Assembly: GCF_004769525.1 (NCBI RefSeq)
Contig: NZ_RQFT01000007.1
Span: 186,001 to 250,000 of the forward strand
Reading direction: 5' to 3'
Length of the DNA stretch: 64,000 nucleotides
Source: Leptospira bouyouniensis
GTDB taxonomy: Bacteria; Spirochaetota; Leptospiria; Leptospirales; Leptospiraceae
The stretch's first letter is position 1. Each line of letters begins with the position of its first letter. Of this stretch, positions 37,810 to 46,998 are shown in pieces. Position numbers and translations under genes: made by a program. The notes beneath the pieces were generated by a model. That model saw nothing but the letters and a program-made list of their open reading frames with translations, did not search any database and was not told the DNA's origin.

Positions 37810-37847
37810 CGATCATTCCCATTCGATCATTCCCATTCGATCATTCG
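37810..37847. repeat. 14-bp tandem repeat, about 2.7 copies
   Basis: Unit CGATCATTCCCATT at 37810-37823 and 37824-37837, then a partial third copy with one mismatch. The minus-strand gene 37827-38450 ends inside the array; its last residues MIEWE are encoded by it. Slippage here would alter the C-terminus of that protein. Confidence 0.85.
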
Positions 37848-38450
37848 CACTACATCTTTCAAACAATCTTCTCGGAATGAATGATCCCCTTTTGTAGTAG
37901 GAAGACCAGAATACCACTTACCATCTGGGAATTTTAAATCCACCCAATAAGTAAAAAGTGTGGTTTCGCCATTATTGTTTTTAATTTCGATGTTTAAAAG
38001 TTTCAAATCACCGATCCCTGTTTCTTTATAAAACACTTCCCCGTTTTTGGTTCGGATCCGGATTTTTTTTGGAACTACTTCATACGTAATTCCTTTTTTT
38101 TCTTCTCGTTTTAATTTGAGTTCCCAGGAATCAATTTTGATCGAATCAAGTTCATTTGAACTCAATTTTTTTTTGTATATAATTCCATCTTTAGAATGTT
38201 CAAAAAATATCGTCTGACTACCGCTAGTTGACTCACCACGAACCGTCCTTCCATCACATAAGGTTAAATTCAAAACCTTTGGCTCTCCCGATTCTTTCTC
38301 ACCTCGAGCATTCCTTGGTTCTTTGGTTTCTTCGTTCGGCACGGAAGGAAGGGATGGTTCCCTTGGCATTCGTGGTTCTCCGAAGCTAGGTGAAAAAAAA
38401 CCGAGTGTCCCGATCCAAAGAAAGAGTCGCAGTCGAAGTAAGTAGTCCAT
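37827..38450 (-). CDS. Exported protein of unknown function
   Basis: The 207-residue product (counted from ATG 38450, which has AAGGTC upstream) has a signal peptide (LLRLRLFLWIGTLGFFSPSFG). A Pro/Glu/Arg-rich linker (about 25-60) leads to a beta-rich domain beginning LNLTLCDGRTVRGE, whose start resembles small beta-barrel domains that describe a surface or protease-associated fold; the family is not recognised. The frame is open to 38468, but that start would overlap the divergent antiporter start. The 3' end lies in a 14-bp tandem repeat. Confidence 0.7.
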   Translation of the reverse strand: MDYLLRLRLFLWIGTLGFFSPSFGEPRMPREPSLPSVPNEETKEPRNARGEKESGEPKVLNLTLCDGRTVRGESTSGSQTIFFEHSKDGIIYKKKLSSNELDSIKIDSWELKLKREEKKGITYEVVPKKIRIRTKNGEVFYKETGIGDLKLLNIEIKNNNGETTLFTYWVDLKFPDGKWYSGLPTTKGDHSFREDCLKDVVRMIEWE

Positions 38451-38466
38451 ATTCTGACCTTTATCC

Positions 38467-39501
38467 ATGGATGCATTTCTGACTGCAACTTTTCAAACCC
38501 TTCCCTTACCGGCACTCCTCCTTGTGATTGTTGGTTCCATACTTGTCCTCGGAAAAGCCGCCGATGTTTTAGTCGATGAAGCGGTTTCGCTCTCTACGCG
38601 CTGGGGAGTACCAAAGATGATCATTGGTGCAACGATTGTCAGCTTGGGAACCACTCTTCCGGAAGTATCCGTTTCTGTACTTGCAGCCCTCGAAGGGAAT
38701 CCCGGCATTGCTCTTGGAAATGCGGTGGGTTCCATCATTTGCGATACAGGTCTTATCTTAGGGATAGCGATTCTCATCTCCCCACCTGACATCGACAAAC
38801 GACTCGTGAATCGCCAAGGATGGATCCAAGTTTTAAGTGGATTTTTACTTGTGTTTGCGGCTCTGCCTTGGTCAAACCTAAACTCTATTTTTACAACAGG
38901 TGGCCGCATTGACCAAGGAACTGGAATTGTATTTTTGATCTTACTTGCTGTTTATGTTTATTTAAGTATTCGATGGTCTAGATCCAAACCAGGAGAAGTG
39001 GAAGCAGGTCTTGATGACACAACTGAATACGATGAATCTCCATTTTGGGTGATTTTTATCAAACTTGTTGTTGCGATCACTCTTGTCATATTGTCTTCCA
39101 AAGTACTGATCCCATCTGTCCAAGAAACAGCGATTCGGTTGTCGATCCCTGAATCTATCATTGGTGCTACTCTCGTTGCTTTTGGAACAAGTTTACCAGA
39201 GCTTGTGACAGCTATCCAAGCATCAAGGCGCGGTCACTCCGAACTTGCAGTAGGAAATATCATTGGTGCGGACATTCTGAATGTACTTTTTGTATCGGGT
39301 GCTGCTGCTGCTGTAACGCGGACAGGTCTCGAAGCTCCTGTGAGTTTTTTCACTTTTTATTTCCCATCGATGCTCATTGTTTTGATTTTATTCCGTTTGG
39401 GGATCGTATTCTCAAAAGATAAGATCAAACGCCCGTTTGGTGTGTTTTTACTCATTATATACACAATCGCAACGATTGCTGGATTTATCTTTAAGGGATA
39501 A
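38467..39501 (+). CDS. Ca2+/Na+ antiporter-like protein (CaCA superfamily, YrbG type)
   Basis: A 344-residue membrane protein of about ten helices made of two inverted halves, each with the CaCA alpha-repeat: GATIVSLGTTLPEVSVSV with GNAVGSIICDTGLILG, and GATLVAFGTSLPELVTAI with GNIIGADILNVLFV. The conserved acidic residue of each repeat (the E in LPE) that binds cation is present. It exchanges cations, probably Ca2+ for Na+ or H+, across the inner membrane. Its 3' end overlaps the convergent dprA by 11 bases. Confidence 0.93.
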   Translation: MDAFLTATFQTLPLPALLLVIVGSILVLGKAADVLVDEAVSLSTRWGVPKMIIGATIVSLGTTLPEVSVSVLAALEGNPGIALGNAVGSIICDTGLILGIAILISPPDIDKRLVNRQGWIQVLSGFLLVFAALPWSNLNSIFTTGGRIDQGTGIVFLILLAVYVYLSIRWSRSKPGEVEAGLDDTTEYDESPFWVIFIKLVVAITLVILSSKVLIPSVQETAIRLSIPESIIGATLVAFGTSLPELVTAIQASRRGHSELAVGNIIGADILNVLFVSGAAAAVTRTGLEAPVSFFTFYFPSMLIVLILFRLGIVFSKDKIKRPFGVFLLIIYTIATIAGFIFKG

Positions 39502-40417
39502 ACTGGAAATCATCAACCTCTCCTTCCTTTGTGATTAGGAAGGAGGAGTTTCTTTGATTCCTCCATTCCTCATAACTCAATATCGTTTTATCGTACGATT
39601 GTTTTTCTTTTTCCTTACACTCACCTTGTAAAAGTTCTGCACCTTGTCGTAACAACATCTTACCCCCTTCATTATCAAACTGACGCGGATGATCAAAGAC
39701 AAATATCTCTCGGTTTTGTTCCATGGCACTGGTCGCAGTTGAGATTGTACCTGATTTTTTACCTGATTCCATAATAAATATCTTTTGGCATAAACCAGAA
39801 ATCACTCGATTCCTTTTGGGAAAAGTCCATTTGGCAGGTTCCGTTTGTAACAAGAATTCAGATATTAACAATTGTTTGTTGTCAGATTTGATTCGCTTGT
39901 AAAGGTCTCTGTTTCCAGGAGGGTATTCGATACTTAGTGTTGTACCAAGAACACCTAGAACCGGTATTCCTATATCCAATGCGGTCACAAATGCTTGCCT
40001 ATCAATTCCGAGAGCCATACCCGAAACGATGGCAATATTCTCTTTCTCGGAAAAAGAATTTACAAGTGTCTTTGTTGCTAAAAGGGAAATAGGGGAAGAT
40101 TTTCTTGTTCCCACTATGGCAACGAGTTCTCTACTTAAAACAGATAAGTCACCCAAACAAACAAGAACAAGCGGAGGATCATAAATTTCTTTTAAAAGTT
40201 TAGGATAGGTGTCTTCATAATAATGAACTAACTTCCATTTTGAATTTTTGTTTTGTTCCCAGACTTTGCATTCCGTTCGCCAGTAGTCCCAATTTTCCTT
40301 TGTAAAAAATTTTGGTAGATCGTTATATAAAACTTCAAATGAATTATAGTTTCGCCAAAGTTTTGTTTTGCGTAAAAAAGAAGAAACCTTGGGATGACCC
40401 AAAATGGAAACTACCAC
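39491..40417 (-). CDS. dprA: DNA processing protein DprA/Smf
   Basis: A 308-residue DprA. In competent bacteria DprA loads RecA on incoming single-stranded DNA; elsewhere its role is less clear. The Rossmann-like core has LVAIVGTRKSSPISL, IVSGMALGIDRQAF, GVLGTTLSIEYPPGN, the LISEF strand, FPKRNRVISGL, MESGKKSGTISTA and the closing RQGAELL. Start is GTG 40417. The C-terminal winged-helix domain common in longer DprA proteins is absent. It follows the TPR lipoprotein gene by 11 bases. Confidence 0.93.
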   Translation of the reverse strand: MVVSILGHPKVSSFLRKTKLWRNYNSFEVLYNDLPKFFTKENWDYWRTECKVWEQNKNSKWKLVHYYEDTYPKLLKEIYDPPLVLVCLGDLSVLSRELVAIVGTRKSSPISLLATKTLVNSFSEKENIAIVSGMALGIDRQAFVTALDIGIPVLGVLGTTLSIEYPPGNRDLYKRIKSDNKQLLISEFLLQTEPAKWTFPKRNRVISGLCQKIFIMESGKKSGTISTATSAMEQNREIFVFDHPRQFDNEGGKMLLRQGAELLQGECKEKEKQSYDKTILSYEEWRNQRNSSFLITKEGEVDDFQFIP

Positions 40418-40428
40418 ATTGAATTAGG

Positions 40429-41346
40429 TCATTTTGTTTTGTTTTGGGCCCCAAGTAAGTTTAGATTTTTTAACACATTTTTATAGGATGAATTTTCTTC
40501 CAAAGGTTCTCGGATATTTCCTTTTTCCTTCATCTCTTCGAGAATAGATTTGATCCTAGTGTATTCGTCAAATGCTAAGGAAGATTTCCCGATTTGGTAT
40601 AAAAAATTTGCCTTCGCAAATCTTGTCGGTACATTATAGGGTTCTTTTCGTAAAATTTGGTCGAGGAGAGAAAAGGCAGTTTCCACTTCATCATACCCAC
40701 TACTCAGTTTGCCATTCCAACTTTCATCTTTTAAAGATGAATCAAAATAAATCAAAGCTAATTGAAAAGGAAAACGAGTATCCTCGTTATCAATTTTTAC
40801 CAATTGTTTGAATAATGAAATGGCACGTGACCTTCTTGATTGTTCCCAACCCATATCCTTTGATGCATTCGCATAAGCGACAGCTGTTTCATATAACAGC
40901 TGTTTATCTAATTTACCGGTTTGGATAGCTTTCTCAAAATAAGGTAATGCCGATTCATAAGAATGGATTTCAAAACCACCTTGTTTGGCATTCGGGATTG
41001 ATCCCTCAATCGCTTCTTCATAATACCGAACTCCCAATTCGGCAGAACCAGCACGCATATAAGCTCTTGCAATTTTCCAGGAGAGTGCAGCCGATTGGTT
41101 GGATTTTTGGACCAACTTTCGGATCCGTTTTTCCATCTCTTCTATTTCGGCTTCTTCTAATGCCAATTTTCCTTTCCAATTGACGATGTCTTTTTCAGAG
41201 GCCGGTTCCCCTCCAATTCGTTTGCGGTATCTGGATTCAGTCAGGGACTTAAGGTATTCACAACTGGTCAAAAATGACACCAAACCCAAAAGCGTTCCCA
41301 TTTTAAGTATGAAAACCAAAGAAAACCTGCCGTTTTTTGTGCTCAT
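40429..41346 (-). CDS. TPR-repeat putative lipoprotein
   Basis: A 305-residue protein with an N-terminal hydrophobic segment ending in a lipobox (GLVSFLTSCEY; acylated Cys at 29). The mature part is helical with TPR motifs: ALSWKIARAYMRAGSAELGVRYYEEAI, YESALPYFEKAIQTG, LYETAVAYANASKD and RFAKANFLYQIGKSSLAFDEYTRI. TPR lipoproteins often scaffold envelope complexes. No specific family is recognised. It is upstream of dprA in the same direction, and divergent from the GNAT gene. Confidence 0.82.
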   Translation of the reverse strand: MSTKNGRFSLVFILKMGTLLGLVSFLTSCEYLKSLTESRYRKRIGGEPASEKDIVNWKGKLALEEAEIEEMEKRIRKLVQKSNQSAALSWKIARAYMRAGSAELGVRYYEEAIEGSIPNAKQGGFEIHSYESALPYFEKAIQTGKLDKQLLYETAVAYANASKDMGWEQSRRSRAISLFKQLVKIDNEDTRFPFQLALIYFDSSLKDESWNGKLSSGYDEVETAFSLLDQILRKEPYNVPTRFAKANFLYQIGKSSLAFDEYTRIKSILEEMKEKGNIREPLEENSSYKNVLKNLNLLGAQNKTK

Positions 41347-41396
41347 CAGCTCGATTTTAGTTTCTTTCTTTTGGATGAAAAGAAAAAAATGTGATT

Positions 41397-41825
41397 ATGT
41401 CTCTTAGTTTTCAAAGGTTGGGTGAAGGGAATTTGAAAGAGATCCAAACCCTAGAAGCCTTATGTTTTCCGGGGGAAGAATGGACGATGAAGATGATCCA
41501 AACCCATTTGGAATTCCATGTGGCTTTTGGAATTGGAGACTCCGAAACTCAATGTTATGCGTTAGTTTGTGAGACTCCATGGGAAATCGAAATTTTTCGT
41601 ATCGCCACAATCCCCAACTTTAGAAAGTTAGGCTTAGCAAAACAATTGTTAGAAAAACTTTTCAAAGAGTTTCCAAAAAAAGATTTTTTTTTGGAAGTGA
41701 AAGAATCGAATGAACCAGCAATCAAACTTTATTTGTCTGCTGGTTTTGTAGAACTTGAGAGACGTAAAAAATATTATCCGGACGGATCTACTGCCGTTCT
41801 AATGAAAAGGAATCCCATCGAATGA
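41397..41825 (+). CDS. GNAT acetyltransferase, RimI-like
   Basis: A 142-residue single-domain GNAT protein resembling RimI, which acetylates the N-terminus of ribosomal protein S18 or related targets. The acetyl-CoA loop is IATIPNFRKLGLAKQLLEKL (the R/Q-x-x-G-x-A/G motif), followed by VKESNEPAIKLYLSAGFVELERRKKYYPDGSTAVLM, where NxxAIKLYxxxGF and the YY-P-D are characteristic of RimI. An in-frame GTG at 41391 is a possible alternative start. Its stop overlaps the SDR start (ATGA). Confidence 0.87.
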   Translation: MSLSFQRLGEGNLKEIQTLEALCFPGEEWTMKMIQTHLEFHVAFGIGDSETQCYALVCETPWEIEIFRIATIPNFRKLGLAKQLLEKLFKEFPKKDFFLEVKESNEPAIKLYLSAGFVELERRKKYYPDGSTAVLMKRNPIE

Positions 41826-42595
41826 AAAATGCTTATGTAACTGGTGCATCGCAAGGTATTGGTAAGGAATTTGTTAGAGCTCTTGGCAAAGATTATAATG
41901 TTTTTTTAATCTCTCGGACAGAAGCAGATTTAAAAAAAGTCATTTTGGAATTGGAACCTAAGTCACGAGGGATGTTAAAGTACATCGCACTTGATCTGAC
42001 GAAAAAAAAGGATGTAGAAGAACTTGCAAGTATCATCGAAAAAGACAAAGATGCGGAAGTTTTAGTGAACAATGCAGGTTTTGGAACTGTTGGTGAATTT
42101 GCCGCCCTTCCCCTTGAGAAAGAATTAGATGAAGTCAATCTAAATGTAAGAACTTTAGTCCATCTCAGCCATACTGCACTTAATCGATTTAAAAAAAATA
42201 AAAAAGGTTCGTTAATCAATGTTGCATCTATCGCTGGTTATTTGCCAGCACCAGGGAGTGCGATTTACGCAGCGACAAAAGCATTCGTAAAATCTTTTAC
42301 AGAATCGATTCACGAAGAAGCAAAAAACTATGGAATCCATGTGCAAGCACTTTGTCCAGGGCTTACTCATTCTGATTTCCACCAACGTGCAGGGATCAAC
42401 AAATCCAAATACCCATCTTTCATGTGGCAAAACGCAGACGAAGTCGTAGAAGAGTCGTTAAATGCACTCAAATACAACCAAGCAGTTTGTATCACAGGTA
42501 GTTTCAACCAAGGTGCCATCACAGTTTCAGAATTGATTCCAAGAGGATTTTTACGCAAACTCAGTGGTAGATACTTGAAGCTAGAAGAGGAATAA
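41822..42595 (+). CDS. Short-chain dehydrogenase/reductase
   Basis: A 257-residue classical SDR. The NAD(P)-binding motif is TGASQGIG at the N-terminus, then NNAGFGTVGEF, the catalytic Ser in NVASIAGYLP and the catalytic Y-x-x-x-K (YAATKAF). Substrate unknown; the DltE/fatty-ketone type of short SDR is the nearest that I recall. It is coupled to the GNAT gene (4-base overlap) and lies one base before the DUF445 gene, so the three are co-transcribed. Confidence 0.92.
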   Translation: MKNAYVTGASQGIGKEFVRALGKDYNVFLISRTEADLKKVILELEPKSRGMLKYIALDLTKKKDVEELASIIEKDKDAEVLVNNAGFGTVGEFAALPLEKELDEVNLNVRTLVHLSHTALNRFKKNKKGSLINVASIAGYLPAPGSAIYAATKAFVKSFTESIHEEAKNYGIHVQALCPGLTHSDFHQRAGINKSKYPSFMWQNADEVVEESLNALKYNQAVCITGSFNQGAITVSELIPRGFLRKLSGRYLKLEEE

Positions 42596-42596
42596 G

Positions 42597-43937
42597 ATGG
42601 ATGTCGCTAAACTAGATACTTGGTATCGAAGACTCCTTGTTTTATTTTCTGTCATTTGCGGTGGGTTCCAAATCTACTATGAAGGTAATATTTGGATCAA
42701 CGCAATTTTTGTTGTGTTAATGGCAGGAATGGTCGGTTATTACACAAACTTTCTTGCGATTAAAATGTTATTCCAACCTAAACATGGTAAGGTGCTTGGT
42801 TGGTCAGGACTTGTGCCTAAAAATAAGTCTAAAATTGCAAAATCACTCGGCGAAAGTATCCAAAGTAACTTACTCCATCCTGACATCATCCTTGCTTATA
42901 TTTATGAAAGGAACTTGGTGGAGACAGGCATTCAAAAAATTGTGAAAGAAATAGACGAAGCCATTCATAATGACGAAATCAGAACCATTCTTGTAACAAA
43001 AATTATCTCCATGTTAAAGGAACGAGGACCAGAAATTTTAGAAGTCATCTTTGATTTTTCAGAAGAGACAATGAAAAAAATGGCGGAACGACCTGAAGAA
43101 GTCCAAAAACTTTGGGAATATACCAGGAACCGCCTAACATACTACTTAACAGAAGAAACCAACCGAGAGGAACTCGGACAACAACTCCGAGTCATTTTAC
43201 TTGAAGAAATGCCAAAACTTGCAAACCTTCTAAACGAAGGACTTGAAGAGTATTTAAAAACAAGGAGTACGCTTGGTAAGATTGGGATTGGTGTGAAAAA
43301 AATATTTTCATTCAACGAAGATGCTATCCGTGAACTTTTAGAACGATTTGTCAAAGACCCAGAAACATCCGATCAATTTATGAAAATGATGGATGATATG
43401 ATGGCTGGTTTACAAGAAAGACTCAACTCCAAAGAAACCCAAGAGTTCATTACGGGTAAAATTTCCAATTGGTTGGAAGCAAGTGGTGATTATGCGAGAC
43501 AAAATTTATTACCATCAGGAATAGAACGCCTACAAGCCTACTTGGATGATCCAAACAACTGGGAAGAAATTGAAAAAAACTTCTTCCGTGCTGTAGATTG
43601 GGTAAAAAAACGCCTTCTTGAATTTATGAATAGTGAGGAAGGAAAAACCTATCTCAAAACCAATATCGAAAAGTTTGTACATAACATCAATGTGACAGCA
43701 CTTGTAGAAGAACGTGTAATGGCTCTCGACACCGATGATTTAGAAAAAATGATTCTCGATAACACTGGTGGGAATTTGGTTGTTATACAATTTTTAGGTG
43801 GAATCCTTGGAATGATAGCGGGACTTATCCAAGTTCATATTTATTTTGCAGTACCAGTTGGAACACTTGTACTCATAACTTATATCGCTCATTACCGAAA
43901 CCAAAAACGAATTCAAGATCCAAAAGAAACCTTATAA
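42597..43937 (+). CDS. DUF445 family membrane protein
   Basis: A 446-residue protein matching DUF445 from end to end: a first pair of hydrophobic helices at about 13-55 (FVVLMAGMVGYYTNFLAIKMLFQPKH) with WSGLVPKNKSKIAKSLGESI, a long helical region rich in coiled coil, and a last helix pair near 405-435 (FLGGILGMIAGLIQVHIYFAVPVGTLVLI). Function is unknown in bacteria. The stop codon lies within the left arm and loop of a strong terminator, so this gene ends the operon. Confidence 0.92.
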   Translation: MDVAKLDTWYRRLLVLFSVICGGFQIYYEGNIWINAIFVVLMAGMVGYYTNFLAIKMLFQPKHGKVLGWSGLVPKNKSKIAKSLGESIQSNLLHPDIILAYIYERNLVETGIQKIVKEIDEAIHNDEIRTILVTKIISMLKERGPEILEVIFDFSEETMKKMAERPEEVQKLWEYTRNRLTYYLTEETNREELGQQLRVILLEEMPKLANLLNEGLEEYLKTRSTLGKIGIGVKKIFSFNEDAIRELLERFVKDPETSDQFMKMMDDMMAGLQERLNSKETQEFITGKISNWLEASGDYARQNLLPSGIERLQAYLDDPNNWEEIEKNFFRAVDWVKKRLLEFMNSEEGKTYLKTNIEKFVHNINVTALVEERVMALDTDDLEKMILDNTGGNLVVIQFLGGILGMIAGLIQVHIYFAVPVGTLVLITYIAHYRNQKRIQDPKETL

Positions 43938-43957
43938 AGGTTTCTTTTGGGTTTTTT
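43920..43957 (+). terminator. Strong rho-independent terminator overlapping the DUF445 stop codon
   Basis: A perfect 14-bp stem, CCAAAAGAAACCTT (43920-43933) with AAGGTTTCTTTTGG (43937-43950), loop ATA, then GTTTTTT. The TAA stop at 43935-43937 is in the loop. Confidence 0.95.
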
Positions 43958-44045
43958 AATCCAAGCTTATATCTTTTTAGAAATTCAAATCACAGCATTT
44001 AGGTGGGTATTCTATACAAAATCTCGATTACAAATATGAATAGGA

Positions 44046-46103
44046 TTAAAATAAATAATGGAAGGAACCACTTACCTCTTGGTACACAGGTTCTTGTTTC
44101 ATTTCCAATCTAATTTCAGTTACATCATTCCACAAGTAACGCAAACCGAATGTTGAAAGAAGATGATTTTCTGGTTTTTGGTTCCAATAGTGTTGGAACT
44201 GGATTCCACCTAACAACTTCCAGTTCCCCAATTCCTTTTGGTAAATACTTTGGACATTTGGACCAAACCGCCCACCAAAATCCCATTGCGGATGGAATTG
44301 GGACTTGAAACCGAGTAAAAATGAAATAGTCCCCCACCTGTCTTTGGTTTTCGAAAATTCATCAGAAAAAGTCCAACCAACTGCGACATCCACATTGGGA
44401 ACTTGTTTTCTTTGCCAACGATTTTCATTTGTCACACTCCCTTCACCTAACCAAACATTTTGTCGGTTTTTGATGAGGGTTGTTTGGATTCCAAAATCCA
44501 ATAAATAGGACCAATGTTTGGAAATTGCATTATAAGGAGATAGGGAAACCAAACGAACAAAAGTAAACGAGGTGAATTCTAATCGTTTCCCTTCGTAGTT
44601 TCTGATGACTCCATCAAAAAACACCAATTCACTATTAGGTGGAGAACCTTTTGATTGATTTAATAAATCATGGTATGCAAACCGATACTTCCATTCCAAA
44701 AAATTACCAAAATTAGAACTGCCTCCACCGAGTGAAACCCTTGACTTTGGATGGGATAACTCTGGTGGTGTTTGATTATCCTTGATGAGAATTGGTTCAA
44801 TGAGATTTGGAAATTGTGACCTAATTTCCAAGGCTTTTTTATAATTATTTGTATGAATTTCAGTTATGTTAGGTGATTTTGAACGTTGGTAACGGTATGT
44901 GAAAGTATATGCATCCAAAATAAGATGGCTTCTTAAGTTATTTCCGCCCTTCTCCAAAAAGGTAAAATTGAGCAATTGGTTTGGACTATCGTTTATGATT
45001 TTCCAAAAAATCTTTTTTTCTTCTGGTTCCATTTCTTGTATTAAAAGTTTTATTTCTGAATATAAGGACGGTCTATACTTTCTACTTTCAACGAGACCAC
45101 CTGAATTTGAATAAATTTTGATGGTATCAACAGGACTTACTACACCACCTAACTTTGATTTTAATCCCAATTCTGGTTTTACAACATCCATCCATTCCAC
45201 AAGGAATGTTCCGCAATTTGCGTTTAAAAAATAATAATCAAATTCAGCACGTGACAATTCCCATAAATGAGATACCAAAAGTTCAATTTCAATTTCTGAA
45301 AGTGCCAAACGGTATTCCCACAAGTCCCGACTTTCTAGATCATTGTATTCATTCACTTTGAGATAATAGGGAAATAAGGTAAACCTAGCTTTGTATCCTC
45401 CCAAAAGTCCATGGTAAGCGTACCGAAAGGGATCTGTTTCAGGCACATCAGCAGCGACATTCACAGTATAATCTAAAATTTCAGAATCATTTTCTGAATT
45501 GGATTTTTGATTGAATTTCACCATTGTATGACCAAACACAGAAGCAGGTGCCATTAAATAATAGGAAGCAAAAACAATGGATACAGAATCTACATCTAAA
45601 GACTTTTTCCACTGTTCAAAACGTTCACACCGAATCACATTATTCTCCAAGAAATTAACACCAAACATACGTTTCATGAAATTATATCTTGCAGGGAAGG
45701 AACAAATTGGATGCATTTGGCCTTCAGGGATTGTGTCTTTTAGAAAAAAACTACGTAAGGTTGCTTCCAGTTCCTTTGTAGGATTGTTTGCTCCTTCCTT
45801 AGAGAAAAAAAACAAAGAACCTTTCACCTGGCTTTGGTATGTATTGTTTTTTTTGTGTTTGTAATGGAGTAACTTAAGCCATTCTGGATGAAACGACAAC
45901 TGCCTAATATTTGCTTCTTTAAGGTATGACTGTAATAAAATTTGGTCTGATTCATGACTCGGTTGCAGCTCGCCCCAAACTTTCATAGACTCCTTTTCCC
46001 ATTCTACCGCAGAGTGTGGGTTTGCGATTATGGGAAAATAGGGAAGAATGAAAGATAATCCGAGAAAACCGATTCCTACGAATCTTATTTTTAACCAAGG
46101 CAC
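44046..46103 (-). CDS. Exported DUF4105 (Lnb N-terminal domain) protein with C-terminal beta domain
   Basis: The 685-residue product starts at GTG 46103 with a signal peptide. Residues ~170-320 match the DUF4105/Lnb periplasmic domain: MAPASVFGHTMVKF with the conserved H192, GLLGGYKARFTLFPYYLKVNEY and YFLNANCGTFLVEWMD with C297. In Lnb, these residues serve lipoprotein N-acylation. The C-terminal ~230 residues are beta-strand rich, alternate polar and hydrophobic residues and end in Phe (FHYLF), like an outer-membrane barrel. So catalytic domain and barrel may be fused in one outer-membrane protein. Biological role in this organism is inference. Confidence 0.8.
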   Translation of the reverse strand: MPWLKIRFVGIGFLGLSFILPYFPIIANPHSAVEWEKESMKVWGELQPSHESDQILLQSYLKEANIRQLSFHPEWLKLLHYKHKKNNTYQSQVKGSLFFFSKEGANNPTKELEATLRSFFLKDTIPEGQMHPICSFPARYNFMKRMFGVNFLENNVIRCERFEQWKKSLDVDSVSIVFASYYLMAPASVFGHTMVKFNQKSNSENDSEILDYTVNVAADVPETDPFRYAYHGLLGGYKARFTLFPYYLKVNEYNDLESRDLWEYRLALSEIEIELLVSHLWELSRAEFDYYFLNANCGTFLVEWMDVVKPELGLKSKLGGVVSPVDTIKIYSNSGGLVESRKYRPSLYSEIKLLIQEMEPEEKKIFWKIINDSPNQLLNFTFLEKGGNNLRSHLILDAYTFTYRYQRSKSPNITEIHTNNYKKALEIRSQFPNLIEPILIKDNQTPPELSHPKSRVSLGGGSSNFGNFLEWKYRFAYHDLLNQSKGSPPNSELVFFDGVIRNYEGKRLEFTSFTFVRLVSLSPYNAISKHWSYLLDFGIQTTLIKNRQNVWLGEGSVTNENRWQRKQVPNVDVAVGWTFSDEFSKTKDRWGTISFLLGFKSQFHPQWDFGGRFGPNVQSIYQKELGNWKLLGGIQFQHYWNQKPENHLLSTFGLRYLWNDVTEIRLEMKQEPVYQEVSGSFHYLF

Positions 46104-46177
46104 AAGCCAGAATTCCCCTCCCGTTCAAAATGAAAAAATGCTTTTTGATTCCGTCTATTGGCTTAGAAATAGCAGAA

Positions 46178-46939
46178 ATGCAAACTCTAAGACCCGTTTT
46201 TCTCATTATTTTTCTCTCGTTTTTTGGGACATGTAGTTCAGGGAGTACTGCCCTGTCTCGATTACCGGCACTCGGCGATAAAGAACTCTATATTTCCGAA
46301 GAAATATTCCTACTAAAAGACCTCATCCCGACCACAAACAAAAAGGAAATCTTCAACAAAAACCTGTTTGTGGGTGACTTGAATTTTTCAGGTGGCATCT
46401 CCCGAGAAAAGACCATTTGGGGAGAACAAGTAGTCACCAAACAAATCGAGTTCCTCAATGAAACAGGGGTTAAGGATGAGTCCGTAAACTATGTCCAATC
46501 CATCGTGACAAACAAGTTCAAGTCCTATCAGAAATTTAATATATTCCAACCTACCAAACTTTTCCAAGTCCAGTTCCAGAGGGACCTTACAAAAGTTGCT
46601 GACGAAGGAGTCGACAATATCAATATCCCAAACGAAATCCCACAACTGACAGTCTCTTCGAATGCTGATTTTAAAGGGAAAAAAGGGGTTTTACTGGTTC
46701 CGATCATCCAATATGCTTACTCGCATAATGCCGGTTGGTTCAATGGGCAAGACTGGGGTTGTATGGCAGGGGTCAGAGCAAAACTTTTGCTAGTGTGGGT
46801 CCAATTGGAAACAAAGACCGTTTTACACGTGGAAGGTTTAGAATCAAAACAAAAAGAACCTCAGAATAACCGCTACAATTACCTAGACCGCACAAGAAAT
46901 TTCCAAAAAATTTGGAAAGAAATTGAAGCTCAAATCTAG
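46178..46939 (+). CDS. Putative lipoprotein of unknown function
   Basis: The 253-residue product begins MQTLRPVFLIIFLSFFGTCSSGS, a short signal with a lipobox-like FGTC; an in-frame ATG at 46130 would place 16 more residues ahead and leave only 26 bases to the divergent gene, so I prefer 46178. The mature part is not recognised; it has VLLVPIIQYAYSHNAGWFNGQDWGCMAGVRAKLLLVWV near the middle-to-end, a pattern of strands also seen in other leptospiral lipoproteins. It heads a run of three lipoprotein genes on the plus strand. Confidence 0.75.
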   Translation: MQTLRPVFLIIFLSFFGTCSSGSTALSRLPALGDKELYISEEIFLLKDLIPTTNKKEIFNKNLFVGDLNFSGGISREKTIWGEQVVTKQIEFLNETGVKDESVNYVQSIVTNKFKSYQKFNIFQPTKLFQVQFQRDLTKVADEGVDNINIPNEIPQLTVSSNADFKGKKGVLLVPIIQYAYSHNAGWFNGQDWGCMAGVRAKLLLVWVQLETKTVLHVEGLESKQKEPQNNRYNYLDRTRNFQKIWKEIEAQI

Positions 46940-46998
46940 ATTTTGTTTGACTGATCTTCAATCGTATATCTAATCTTAGTCTCTCGGAGGAACATAAC

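Noticed and set aside
37711..37847. CRISPR array
   Set aside because: The repeats are degenerate, only two or three units, with no regular spacers and no cas genes in the window.
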